Assembly (NCBI GenBank): GCA_015852425.1
Contig: JAAAIG010000141.1
Coordinates: 36,838 to 57,902 of the forward strand
Length of the DNA stretch: 21,065 nt
Direction: 5' to 3'
Origin: Gryganskiella cystojenkinii
Taxonomy: Eukaryota; Mortierellomycota; Mortierellomycetes; Mortierellales; Mortierellaceae
Positions 1 through 9,865 of the stretch are shown here, in pieces. Below the pieces are notes generated by a model, which was given only the letters and a program-made list of their open reading frames with translations, was not told the origin of the DNA and did not search any database. Both the position numbers and the translations under genes were made by a program. How positions within the stretch are numbered: position 1 is the stretch's first letter; every line of letters starts with the position of its first letter.

Positions 1-350
1 AAGACGCTCTCGGCATCAACCTGCAATGCCTCACAGCCATCTCTTAAAGTTTTTCTCTCTCACTTCCTCAATCTCTCTTTCTCTCCTCCTTCATCCCTCA
101 TCCTTCATCCCTCTTCATTCATCCCTCTTCATTCATCCATCCTCTCTTTTCCTTTCATGACCTTTCTCTTTTTATTTACTTACTGAACCTTAGAAAACCC
201 ACTACAACTCCACAACACTTGCTTTGATATTTTTTTTATTTTTTGGGCAAATCGCTCAATCTCTTCCTCTCCACCTGCCGTCCTTTATTCCTTTTCTTAA
301 TCCGTCTTCCGCCCTCCAAACAAACATACACACGCACACTCTCGCAAGCA
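1..350 (+). promoter_or_regulatory. Promoter/5' leader of the GT17 gene
   Basis: No gene is visible here. Positions 48-180 are strongly pyrimidine-rich on the sense strand and include an exact 14-bp direct repeat (ATCCCTCTTCATTC at 107-120 and 121-134). CT-rich tracts just upstream of starts are common in fungal promoters and leaders. A ten-codon upstream ORF (ATG at 157, TGA at 184-186) would lie in the mRNA only if transcription starts before 157; the start site cannot be read from sequence. Confidence 0.5.
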
Positions 351-1728
351 ATGAAGGTTACGGTGAATCAGAGGTACCTTCGTCGGAAGATCCTCATCCC
401 CTGTCTCCTCAGTATCGTGATCTCGGTCAATCTTCTTTTCTTCATCTTTCCGTACGTTATTGTCGATCTTGGCTATCTCCTTCGACCGCTCTGGGACAAG
501 GGAGAGATCAAGTTTGATGAGACCATCATTCACTACTATGCCGAGGGCATGTCCATGGAAAGCCGATGCATCGCCCATGGTTGGACAGCGTTCAATTCGA
601 CGGCGGGGACACAACGACAAAAGACCCTCTATGATGCCGTCATCTTTAGTGTCGAACTCGATATGCTCGAGATCCGTCTCCGAGAGATGTGGGACGTGGT
701 CGACAAGTTTGTAATTCTGGAATCCGACAAGACATTCACAGGCCTGGAAAAGAAAAAAGTCTTTGCCGACAACCGGGAACGTTTTGCGTTTGCGGAATCC
801 AAGATTCATTACAAGTTTGTGCCACTGCCCCCGTTGCCGGAGGGACAGAAACCTTGGTACTTAGAGAACATGATGCGGAGTGAAATGACGGACTTCTTGG
901 TAGATCTCGGTATTCAAGACGGGGACCTGACGACCTTCTCGGATGTGGATGAAGTGATCAGCAAGCGCACACTGGAACTGTTCAAGTACTGTGAGGGCGG
1001 TCCTCAGGAGGCCCATATGCAGTTGAGGAATCATTTGTACAGTTACGAGTTCCCGGTCCGGGAAATGAGCTGGAGGAGTCAAATCGTCCATTGGCAACAG
1101 GGTGCGAGATATTCTCATGGTCAACGACCAAATACCCCCATTTTTTCAGATGCAGGTAAATACCATTCCGGATATGAAAAGAGAGAGACTTTCTTTTATG
1201 ATGCTGGACCACCCACTGCACCGCTGCTCAAATTTTCTATGTGTGAGGTCACCTTTTGCAGACGATATTTTTTTCGACTCTTTCGTTTCTCACATCCGTG
1301 CAACGTTCCGAAAGAAAAAAGATAAAAAGATAAAAGGTGCGCCGCTTCTCGAGTTTTTTTTAACCAAACATTTTTCTTCTTTTCTTTATCGCCCTCTTTT
1401 AGGTTGGCACTGCTCCTTCTGCTTCAAGACTCTGGAAGAATTTCGATTCAAGATGACCGGTTATTCACATGCGGACCGAGTTCGGTCCCCTGCTCTACTG
1501 GAATACAAGAACATTCAAAAGGCAATCTGCGACGGGACTGATCTCTATGGAATGCTCCCTGAGGCTTTCACCTTCAAGGAACTGTTAACTCGACTCGGCG
1601 CGATCCCAAAATCGACCACTGGAGTGGGATTGCCGTACTGGGTTTTGGAGAACCCTAAGAAGTTCAAGTATCTGTTGCCAGGAGGATGTATACGTGAAAA
1701 TGGTGATCGCTTGTCGGAACCTTTGTAG
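351..1728 (+). CDS. GT17-family N-acetylglucosaminyltransferase (MGAT3-like)
   Basis: Exons 351-1155 and 1403-1728 (intron 1156-1402, phase 1) give 376 residues. A short cytoplasmic N-terminus with basic residues precedes a hydrophobic segment at about 14-44, the type II anchor layout of Golgi glycosyltransferases. The lumenal part has GT17 hallmarks: YDAVIFSVELDMLEIRLREM near 94-113, VDKFVILESDKTFTG near 118-131, and a DVD metal/nucleotide-sugar type motif at 198-200. The splice joins ...FSDAG to WHCSFCFKTLEEF, a family-typical stretch that supports the intron. Characterised animal members add bisecting GlcNAc to N-glycans using UDP-GlcNAc; the acceptor here is unknown. ATG 351 is the first in-frame ATG and begins the charged segment before the anchor. 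Convergent with the EHD gene. Family assignment is firm, exact reaction is inferred. Confidence 0.88.
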
Positions 1729-2113
1729 CGTTGCATATTATTTTTTTTCCTTACTCTTTTTAAAATAGAACAAGAAGTTAGTTACCATCGTTTTCACCCT
1801 CTTTGTACACTACTACAAGCCTAGCCGAAAGAATAATAATACTGTAATCAAAGCAAGAAAAAACAAAAGCCCAAAACTTTTTGCCAAGAAACTGTGTTTA
1901 ACTTCGCCTGGACGTATCAACCGTTGCTCAAATACAAATTTCAGGGGGAGATACGTTGCTTTTTTTGTGGATATCTCTCAACTGACCCAAGGTATCTTGA
2001 TTATTATTATTGTGTGGCATTCTAGTCATTTGTTATTTGATCCTGCCTTCTTCTTTTACTCTCAAAAGGCAACGCTTCACAAGGGCAGGGAAAAGCAAGG
2101 CAGCACTCTACTC
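1729..2113. other. Convergent intergenic region between the GT17 and EHD genes
   Basis: These 385 bp hold the 3' untranslated regions of both flanking genes. The plus strand has a T-run just after the stop (1740-1748) and AT-rich sequence with AATAATAATACTG-like motifs near 1833. I see no coding segment or structured RNA. Confidence 0.55.
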
Positions 2114-4531
2114 TTAAGGAAGCATAGTATGAGGGAGTGACGTGGGCAAGACACCCTCACCACCACTCTCAACAGCCCGGATGAGATGCAGCGCAACTGC
2201 AAACTCATCCTCGCTCAGGTATCCATCACAGGTCCAATCCGCCAGCGTCCATATCCTTGCCAGTAACTCGACGGACAATCCAGTCTTCATCAGATATGGT
2301 CTCGCCGTCGAACCGTTCACTTTTCCCTCGATCGGGTTCAACGACAAAAAGATCGGAAGGGCACTACTCTTGTCCACGGATGAGAAGTGCCAATAGCCCG
2401 GTGGAATATCCCGACTTGAATTCGTGTTCAGAGTATTAAAAGGTTCGGGTGGGCCCAGGAAGGGGTTCTTTTGAGAGAGTTCCAATAAGGGGTTGTTTTG
2501 AGGGAACCGGCGCATGATTTTGGGAAGGTCCTGTGAAAGCGCTTCTTCAGCAACAGCCAAGATTGGGGGACTGATTTTGGCGAAATTCTCAAACTTGTAA
2601 GCCTCGAGGGTCTGACGAAACGTTGCAACACTGGGGAAATCGCCTGCAGGAACCGAATAAAACTGTTGGACTTTGAGGAACTCGCCCTGGAGGTTTGTGA
2701 TCATCTCGCGTTGTTTTGACTTTTTACCAAAGACCGCGGGCATTTCCTTGCGTAAATGACCAATAATGTAGGCATGGACACGGGCCAATCGAGCACGTTT
2801 GACAATCTCGTTGACTTTTCGCATCGCGGCGTTGCGGGGCAGATCTCGCAAGTCCTTTAACAGATCAGCTTGCTCCTTGTCCAAGAGTGCGCGACAGTCT
2901 TCAAAGACGTTCAAGGGTTTGTGCAACCAGAACGAGCCAAGGTAGACCCGGGTGACCTCGGGGGTCATGATGACTTTGCCAAGCGACCACATCAACGCAC
3001 CATAAACACGCATGAGTTGTTGTTGATCGACCATATCCGACTTGTTGAGGATCACACGAACTTTTTCTTCCTGACCCTTGAGCGCGCCGATCGAGTTTTT
3101 AAACTCGTCCGAGATGTCCAGTTTGTGACAGTCAAAGAACAAGAGGATGAGATCGGACCGCTCTGCGAACCATTCGATTGTTTTTGTGAATTCATATCCT
3201 CGCTCGATTCTATATAAGATATGAAGAAAAAAAAATTGGTTAGTGTGATGTTTTGTCACATTAGCTATGATTATCTTGGAAAATCGGAAAATAAGACGAT
3301 CGTTAAAGGGGGAGAGATTTACCTTCTGTCCGTTCCGGCGAGAATACCGGGGGTATCGATGAGAGTCATGCTCTGCAAGAGTGGGGCTTTGCATTGAGAG
3401 ACCTGGAAACGAGATAAGAATGCCTGACCGAATCGATCCAGGCCCCGGAAGGGTAAATCCGACGAGACCGCGGCAGCGTTTCCTGGGATCACTCTCGACT
3501 CGTTACCGCCCATGACTGCCACAAATCTGTCCGTCTATTATGAATAGCATTAAGAAAAAAATGTGTTAGCATAAGGCGAGACAAACCCCTGGCAAGAGGA
3601 CGATGACTATTTTATAAAACAAAACTGAGGTTGACTTTACAGTGGGTTCCACTCCAATGTGAGATCCTGGATAGTCGCACTCTATAAGGTGTTTGATGAA
3701 CGTCGTCTTGCCCTATTTTCCAACAGAGAGAATGTTTTGTGTATTCAAGATACAAAAATGATTTAGTTCAACCGTCATTGACAACAACAAGAAAATAGTT
3801 AATCCGTCATTAACAACACAAAATGAGGGGCTGTTTAGCTAGACCAGCCCAAGTAATACAAAACAAATCAACACTGGGTCCACTGGGTCTAGTCCACATC
3901 CCATCCTTTGCCTTCTTTTTCTTTCTCATCTTACCGAAGAGTATCCACCGAGCAAAAGAACAATGGGCTTGGCGGCGATATCACTATCTGTGAGAGGCGC
4001 TGAATGAAACCCTTCAAAGTTATAGGTCGTCTCCAAAGGCTTAATCTTCTTCTTGTAGATATGGGTCAAGTCCCTGTAGACCTCCCTGAAATCATCCTGA
4101 ATCGGGGTCATGATCGGTCGACGGACGGAACCTGCTGCTGAGGCGCTGGTAAAACTGGAACTTGAGGTCGACATGACGTGGTTGCTGCTGCTGGCCATGC
4201 CTCCTGATTTGATGCCGTTTCCGTTCTGACTACTGTACTGGGGATGAGGGTGATGCTGCAATTGAACAATGGAGGGTTGACGGGCAGGCAGTGCTGGGCC
4301 AGGTGAAGGTGGGGCACCGGGAGCTCCGCTGCCGCCGCCGATCAGGAGCGTTTGTGTGGAGGAACGACGAAGGAGACCATGACCGTTCTTCTCGTCCTCC
4401 TGTTGATAGTATTCTTGAAAGCTAGAGTCGCCCGGGTTGTAACCATTTTGATGGTTGTTGCTGGAACTGCTCCCGTTTTGGTCCTGGTACTGCTGGTCAG
4501 AACGTCTCTTCTTGTCTTCTGAGTAGCCCAT
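2114..4531 (-). CDS. EHD-family dynamin-like ATPase (EH domain-containing protein)
   Basis: Exons, in transcript order: 4531-3935, 3712-3641, 3534-3323, 3209-2114; introns of 222, 106 and 113 bp. The product has 658 residues. The nucleotide-binding motifs of the EHD family are all present: P-loop GGYSSGKTT at about 195-203, IDTPG at 282-286 and LNKSDMVD at about 348-355. After the helical region come an NPF motif (QKNPFLGPPEPF) and a C-terminal EH domain with an EF-hand-like loop DWTCDGYLSEDE at about 618-629. EHD proteins oligomerise on curved membranes and act in endocytic recycling, with the EH domain binding NPF peptides. Animal EHDs are about 535 residues; this one has about 150 extra N-terminal residues rich in Ser, Gln, Asn and Gly. 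Intron 1 cuts the P-loop between GGYSS and GKTT. Shares a divergent promoter with the Mtc1 gene. Confidence 0.93.
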
Positions 4532-5051
4532 GATATATCGTAAAGTTTTTTTTGGTGAATACGGTTTCGACCGAAGGGTTGATTTATTGTTGCTCAGGGC
4601 AAGCGATAAAACGCAAAAAAGAAGAGAAAAGAGGAAGGAGTGTCGGTTGAGGAAGGGAGAGGGGGAAAGAGATTGAGGGTTGGGGAGAGGAGGAGAGAGG
4701 GGTAGGAAAGGAGAGGGAGGAGGAGAAAGAAAAGAAAAAAGGAATCGAAAAGAAAAACTTCGAGAGCAAGAAAGAGGAAACGCTCTCTGCCTTGGCAGTA
4801 GAAGTAAAGAGAAAGTTCAGTTCAATGACGGCGCCAAAAGTCCAAACGGGGAGAGGGCTGTTCTTCGCCTTCTATTCAAAGCCACTGTCTGATGAGACCC
4901 TCCACAATGATGAACGATGCTTTCCCTTTATATTTGCAATTCACGTGTGCAGTAAAGGTGTAGGAATGGAGCGACCATTGAATTTCTTCTTTTTCTCCCA
5001 CTTTTTATTCATCTCTCTCTTTATCCATCACCAAATTCACAATCAACAATC
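4532..5051. promoter_or_regulatory. Divergent promoter between the EHD and Mtc1 genes
   Basis: These 520 bp separate two head-to-head starts. About 4610-4770 is almost pure purine on the plus strand, so it is CT-rich in the sense of the EHD gene; 4985-5030 is CT-rich in the sense of the Mtc1 gene. A palindromic E-box CACGTG lies at 4942-4947, 105 bp before the Mtc1 ATG, near a TATATTTG motif at about 4929. No coding region is supported. Confidence 0.55.
4942..4947. promoter_or_regulatory. CACGTG E-box in the divergent promoter
   Basis: A perfect six-base palindrome that is the core site of bHLH factors such as yeast Cbf1 and Pho4. It lies upstream of both divergent genes. A six-base match occurs often by chance, so function is only suggested by position. 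Confidence 0.3.
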
Positions 5052-6690
5052 ATGTCTACAGCAAAAGACGACGACGTTATGCAGTTCCTGGACTCGCTCG
5101 ACACCCAAACCGGTGACGCGCCTGCCCCCACAGACTCGGCTTCTGGCGCCGCACGCGACCGAACTGCATCTTCCACCTCGGCCACTTCTGGAAATGCGCC
5201 TACGACATCTGGTCAAGGTGGTGCTCAGGATGAACAGGATGTGCTCGATTTCTTGGATGAAATCACTCAGTCAGCCGCTTCATCCGACAACAAGGCTACT
5301 CCACCTACTTCTGGAGGCAATGCTCAAAAGTCTTCCATCTATGACAGCAACTCGGCTTTGCCCTCGCGTTATCTTCAACAGCAACAACAACAACATGCTC
5401 CTCAGCAAGTGGATTCAAGATCCTCTTGGTTGGGTAGTTTGTGGTCCTCGGCTTCCGAGGCTGTCAAGACCACCCAGACCGCGGTCCAGAGTTCTGTCAA
5501 AGCTACGATGGAGAGTCAGGCTGGAAAGTCTCTTGAGGAGCGCGTCAAGGGCTTTGTGAATGCCGAGAACATTGGCAAGATTGGTATGTGCAAAGAAAAG
5601 ATTGGGATTGGGATTGAAGGCGAACTCTTTGCTGCTAAGGTGGATGACTTAAAATGTCCTATTATGCGCCTTCAAGATGGACATTTGAACTGACTGCCAC
5701 CTGACCACCGCGCCCCTGTTTTTTTTTTTTTTGTTTCATTCAAATAGGCAACGATTTAAAGTCGCTGACGTTGAGTTCTATGACGACCGTCTTGGATGTG
5801 ATTGCGCCCCCAATAGCAGAACACGAAGTCGTCGAGATCTGGTTGGCACATGATATGGTCGGATATGTCGGTGTCGAAGCCCTTGTCTACAGAGCCTTCT
5901 CCAAGGTCATGGAACAGACCGAGGGTGGCGATGTAATTGTCCATCAGGGCGCTGGTACCCAGAGCGAGGATGTTGCGCCTGAGGACAGACAGTTGAACGC
6001 CTGTGAGGGATACGAACAGGCCGTTAAGCTCGCCAAGGTAAAAGGAAATAAGAACTACTAGGGCGTAGATCGTGTGGTCTTCCAGTGTGCCACGTTAATT
6101 ATTTCTTCCAAGGCTCTCTTATTTTCTCTCCAATTTCTAACTCGTTGCCATCCACTTTTATTTAGGCCAATATCGAACATTTGCTCAAGTCACATTACGA
6201 TGCAGAGAAGCATCAGGCCAACGCCAGGAACCCCAACACAAACGCCTCGACTTGCCCAGTCTTTATGGCGATCCAACCCTGCCGTGTCCCCCGTCATGGT
6301 TACAACGCCTCCAGGCCCGAAGACCAAGCTGCAAATGCCAAGATCATGGAAAAGGACATGTTCCTCTCATACGTCATCGTCCTTCACGACCCCACACACA
6401 AGCTCGAGTTCGAGTCTGTCTCTCAGAGCTTGCCTGCTCACTGGCTCATGATCCCCTATGAGGAGAACGAGTGGGTCGAGGACAGGATGGTGGATTGCAT
6501 CCGTCTCGCGGTCGGTGTCATTGCGCAGGATTACGTCTGGACACGGATGAAGGGCGATGAGATTCAGAGACTTCAGATCCAAGAAGTTGAAGCTCAAGCC
6601 AAACAACAACTCTTGGAGCAGCAGCAACAGCAAGAGAAGGAGGCTGTAGCATCAGGACAGGAAGAACTTGCCCCGGCTAGTGCTCAATAG
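5052..6690 (+). CDS. MTC1: Mtc1-family protein (maintenance of telomere capping 1)
   Basis: Exons 5052-5583, 5748-6037 and 6166-6690 (introns 164 and 128 bp) give 448 residues, near the size of yeast Mtc1. The N-terminus has two related acidic motifs, DDDVMQFLDSLD and DEQDVLDFLDEITQ, then a Ser/Thr/Ala-rich linker, a short Gln tract and SWLGSLWSSASEAVKTTQTA. The conserved core follows (VLDVIAPPIAEHEVVEIWLAHDM..., CPVFMAIQPCR, SLPAHWLMIPYEENEWVEDR, AVGVIAQDYVWTRM). The C-terminus is a Gln-rich helix, LLEQQQQQEKE. Yeast Mtc1 has a genetic link to telomere capping (cdc13-1) and is reported on COPI vesicles; its molecular activity is unknown. Both splice junctions keep frame and lie inside conserved blocks. 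Confidence 0.85.
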
Positions 6691-6880
6691 GTTGCTGTAC
6701 AATCTTTTTTTCCCGTATATCTACAGGTCCTTTCACCTTTTTTTTACCTCATGCGAAATAAATCCAACCATTCAGACTTTTTTTTTTTCTTTGTTTAGCA
6801 GTGTATGTTTTATGTGAATCCTTTTGTGCCAGTCTTTGTATTCGTGGGAAGTTGGCGATAACCATGAGGTGTGTAGTTTT
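6691..6880. terminator. Convergent 3' regions of the Mtc1 and Ndc1 genes
   Basis: Only 190 bp separate the two stop codons. The plus strand has AATAAA at 6757-6762, 67 bp past the Mtc1 stop, followed by a T-run at about 6778-6789. On the minus strand there is an ATAAAA-like motif near 6811-6816. These are plausible poly(A) signals for the two opposing transcripts. Confidence 0.5.
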
Positions 6881-9430
6881 TCAGTCGTCCATTTGAACGA
6901 GATGGTTCAGACGATCGGCATAAGCAGGGGCCAACTTGAAATCTGAAAGCTGGTCGCCGAATGCGATCACAATTTGGTAAATCGACGTCTTGAGCACTAT
7001 TTGACAGAAAATAATTGAGACAGATTAACATCTAGTCTGCGAGGTTGACGACAGCATAACCAAATCCTTTCTCGGAATACGACTCTTACCCTTTTGAAGC
7101 GCATAGTTGCGGCGATTGACCAGATTTTGCGCATCAATATACGCGATAGCAGATGCCTGTGTCCCGGACCGAGACTTTTTCAACAAGAACTGTTCCAGAG
7201 ACACCAACAACTCGACCATGGTCTCGAGAACGTTAGAGATATCCTGTTGAACCACACCGTACTGATCCTCTGCGTATGACCCCGAAACAAGACGGGCCAG
7301 GATCTGAGAAGCCCAAATGTTCAACTGGAAATCATCCGACGAATGGAGGTAATCCGAGCCCGGGATGTTGTCCATCTGCTTGTGAAGCTCGGGATGTTTA
7401 AAGACCAAATCCTTGACAGTCTTGCTGATCCAGCGGAAGGCCAAAACCTCGAGACGATCCCGGGATCCACTCAAGTTGGGTCGTTTGTCTGACTCCTTGC
7501 TGGTCAGGGTCTTGTCCTGTTCTGCTCTTGATTGGGCGAGGAGTTCCTCTGTGCTGGGTCCCTTCAAGCTGTCCAAAAAGTGTTCATGCTTGCTGGTTCG
7601 GAAGATGTTGTCCTCGAATGCACCTCCCTTTCCTGGAGGTAATCTCCTTCTGACCGAGGTGTTCAATGCTGGTGCGGCTGCTGCTACTCCTGTTGATTCC
7701 TTGGCGGCAACGGCTCCAGAATCTGCGAAAGGTGCCTTATCAAGTCGCTGAGTTGCCGTCTTTAATGTCTCTATACATCTTGCAGAGATCTGCTTCCAGG
7801 TCGAGGGTACACAAGCAGCATCGGAAAAGATTTCTGTCCGTCTAGCAGCGTTGTGACCTGCAAGCTGAGCGAGTTCTTGGAAGGCATGGTACTTTAGCAG
7901 ATTCTCCTGGGCTCCATTCGATCCGCTCAACTTCAATCCCGAGATTAAGCATGCGTTGGGGTCGATGGACGAGGCAGTCACGCTCATTTTCTATTATATG
8001 AATTTAAGAAAGTAAAATTGTTAGGATATACACAACACGTAACTACTGACCTGGATTTTTTAAGAATCATCTCTCTCATGAAGGCTTACTGTAGTCAGGA
8101 AATGTTGGCACACGAGGTGGACAGACTCCAAGAAGACACTGAGCGAGAGGGACGTGATGAAAAGACGAATTGCGAGTCCAAAGCTGTACCAACGTGGTCC
8201 GTATTGAGGAGCATGATACATTATATCTTCGGCGACGAACCGCATGGCCAGTTTGACAAAGAGACGCCCCAAGAAAAAGTTGTAGATGATCCAGAATCCT
8301 GCAGCGAGCCTGGCAGAGAACCGGATAGACTTCTTCACCACAGATTCCCAATACCTTGTAAAGACGTAGTCGACCATGCTCAGCTAAGAGGAAGGGGAAA
8401 AGATGAAAAGATGAAAATTAGCTGACATGACTTTCGAGAAAATCATTCTGGAAAGCCATAAGCTTTGGTTTGTACAGAAACTTTACCTGGACGTCAGAGA
8501 ACATGAGCCAGTCCTTTTGTTGAATGAGGTGGCGGTAGGCGTAGACCAGTCCAAAGGCGAAAGAAAATATCCTTGTCAAGATGTATCTTTCGTTGATCTG
8601 ATTGATTCCCTTTCCTCTATGATTGCGTAGAAAATGGCGATAGAAAATGTTGGGTGAGTGAACTGTCCCAGCTAAAAGTTCTTGATCGACGCTAGATACA
8701 TCTCTGCCTCGTACCTGATATACACGACCAGCTCGTTGTAGTTGTTTGCATCCGTAGAGGCATTAACGAGGATCATGGCATGGAGGATTCCGACAGCGGC
8801 GGCATAGAATCCCACGAGGACCCATGATTGTGGATCAGAGGCAATGGCGATGAGATCATGGACGTACGTCGCGGAGAGTCGAGGGTTTACTAGGGGTAGT
8901 TGCAGAAGGCCGGGTCAAATGCACGTCGGCTTTGGTAAGTAAGGCGATCACTAGATTGGCCCATGTTCCGTGCCAAATGAAAAAATTGTTCCTGTGAGGA
9001 GGGGTTCTTACACTGTACGCGCGAATTTCTCAAGCCGACGAGGATCAATCCTGTGAGGGCGTATGCTGCTGTCAATATGAAGGTATATATCGTGAAGAGG
9101 CGGTTGAAAAGTCCTAAGAGATATTGGTAAGCGTTTCAAGGCGTTAATCGACAAGATTCTTGTAGACGAAATACGAAAGCTGCTGGGTTTTTTTTACTTT
9201 GTGTCTGTGATAAAACAAAGGGTTTCTTTACCAAACACGCCCAAGAATCCGGTATGGGCAAGCTGTGATGTGAGGGCAGCAAAGTATGCGAATCCGAGGA
9301 CAAAGAGCATGGTGGATTTGCTCCGTCCCTGAAGAGTCTTTCGTGCTCCCAGTCTGTAGGTGAGCTGATGCAGGTGGCGTTGATCGCGCTTTGTGGGCAC
9401 GATCCCCAAGGCGGACAATGTGGACTGCAT
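6881..9430 (-). CDS. NDC1: Ndc1-type transmembrane nucleoporin
   Basis: Seven exons: 9430-9232, 9113-9012, 8889-8715, 8616-8487, 8383-8090, 7990-7090, 6996-6881; introns 93-122 bp. The product has 638 residues, close to yeast Ndc1 (about 655). About six hydrophobic segments fill the first 300 residues (near 40-58, 70-93, 122-142, 168-188, 228-248, 267-292). The soluble C-terminal half has the family pattern DPNACLISGLK, LLKYHAFQELAQLA, RRTEIFSD, WKQISARCIETL, and ends LKTSIYQIVIAFGDQL. Ndc1 anchors nuclear pore complexes, and in yeast also spindle pole bodies, in the nuclear envelope. The ATG at 7985-7987 looks like a start but is only the second codon of exon 6. All six junctions keep frame. 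Divergent from the armadillo gene and convergent with MTC1. Confidence 0.88.
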
Positions 9431-9865
9431 GAGAAGAATGCGGATCTTGTTTGTACTGTGATTGCGGATCTGGTCCGTTCGATTGTCCTATCCTATCCTA
9501 TCCTTGAGTCCTTGTCCTTGTCTGAGAAGAAGCGATCGTGAGGGTCCACAGGAAGAGCGATCAGCAAAGGGTCAAAAGAGGAATGGAATGGAATGAAGAA
9601 AAGATTGAATTCAAATTTAAAAACATAAAAAACAACTAATAGACACGCGCGCAGAAAAAAGTCGAAGCGTGGCTTTGTGGCTGTGTAACAAATCTGCACA
9701 CGGGGATAGATCAAATTCATACTTCCCCCTCTCTTTTCTTTCGCCTTTTACCTCAATGAATTGACGTTCCTTTTTTCCACAGTCAACCCCCTATTCAAAC
9801 GAAAGGAGCAACGGACAGGACTGACCAGGACATATCACCACCAACGCTATCAACCATTGCCCGCC
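9431..9865. promoter_or_regulatory. Divergent promoter between the Ndc1 and armadillo genes
   Basis: These 435 bp separate two head-to-head starts. They contain three tandem CCTAT units near 9487-9502, an AT-rich patch at 9600-9640 and a CT-rich tract at 9723-9750 on the plus strand. A minimal upstream ORF (ATG AAT TGA, 9756-9764) precedes the armadillo ATG by about 100 bp. No coding region is supported. Confidence 0.5.

Noticed and set aside
107..134. Short tandem repeat as a possible CRISPR-like or mobile-element repeat
   Set aside because: Only two 14-bp pyrimidine units without spacers; typical of a CT-rich fungal leader.
297..809. Long antisense open frame over the GT17 gene
   Set aside because: It overlaps a well-conserved coding exon on the other strand and shows no family motifs; a mirror of codon bias.
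7025..7987. Separate soluble gene starting at the ATG at 7987
   Set aside because: It continues in frame from the upstream membrane exons of Ndc1 through a standard acceptor at 7991-7992, and its C-terminus needs the splice to 6996.
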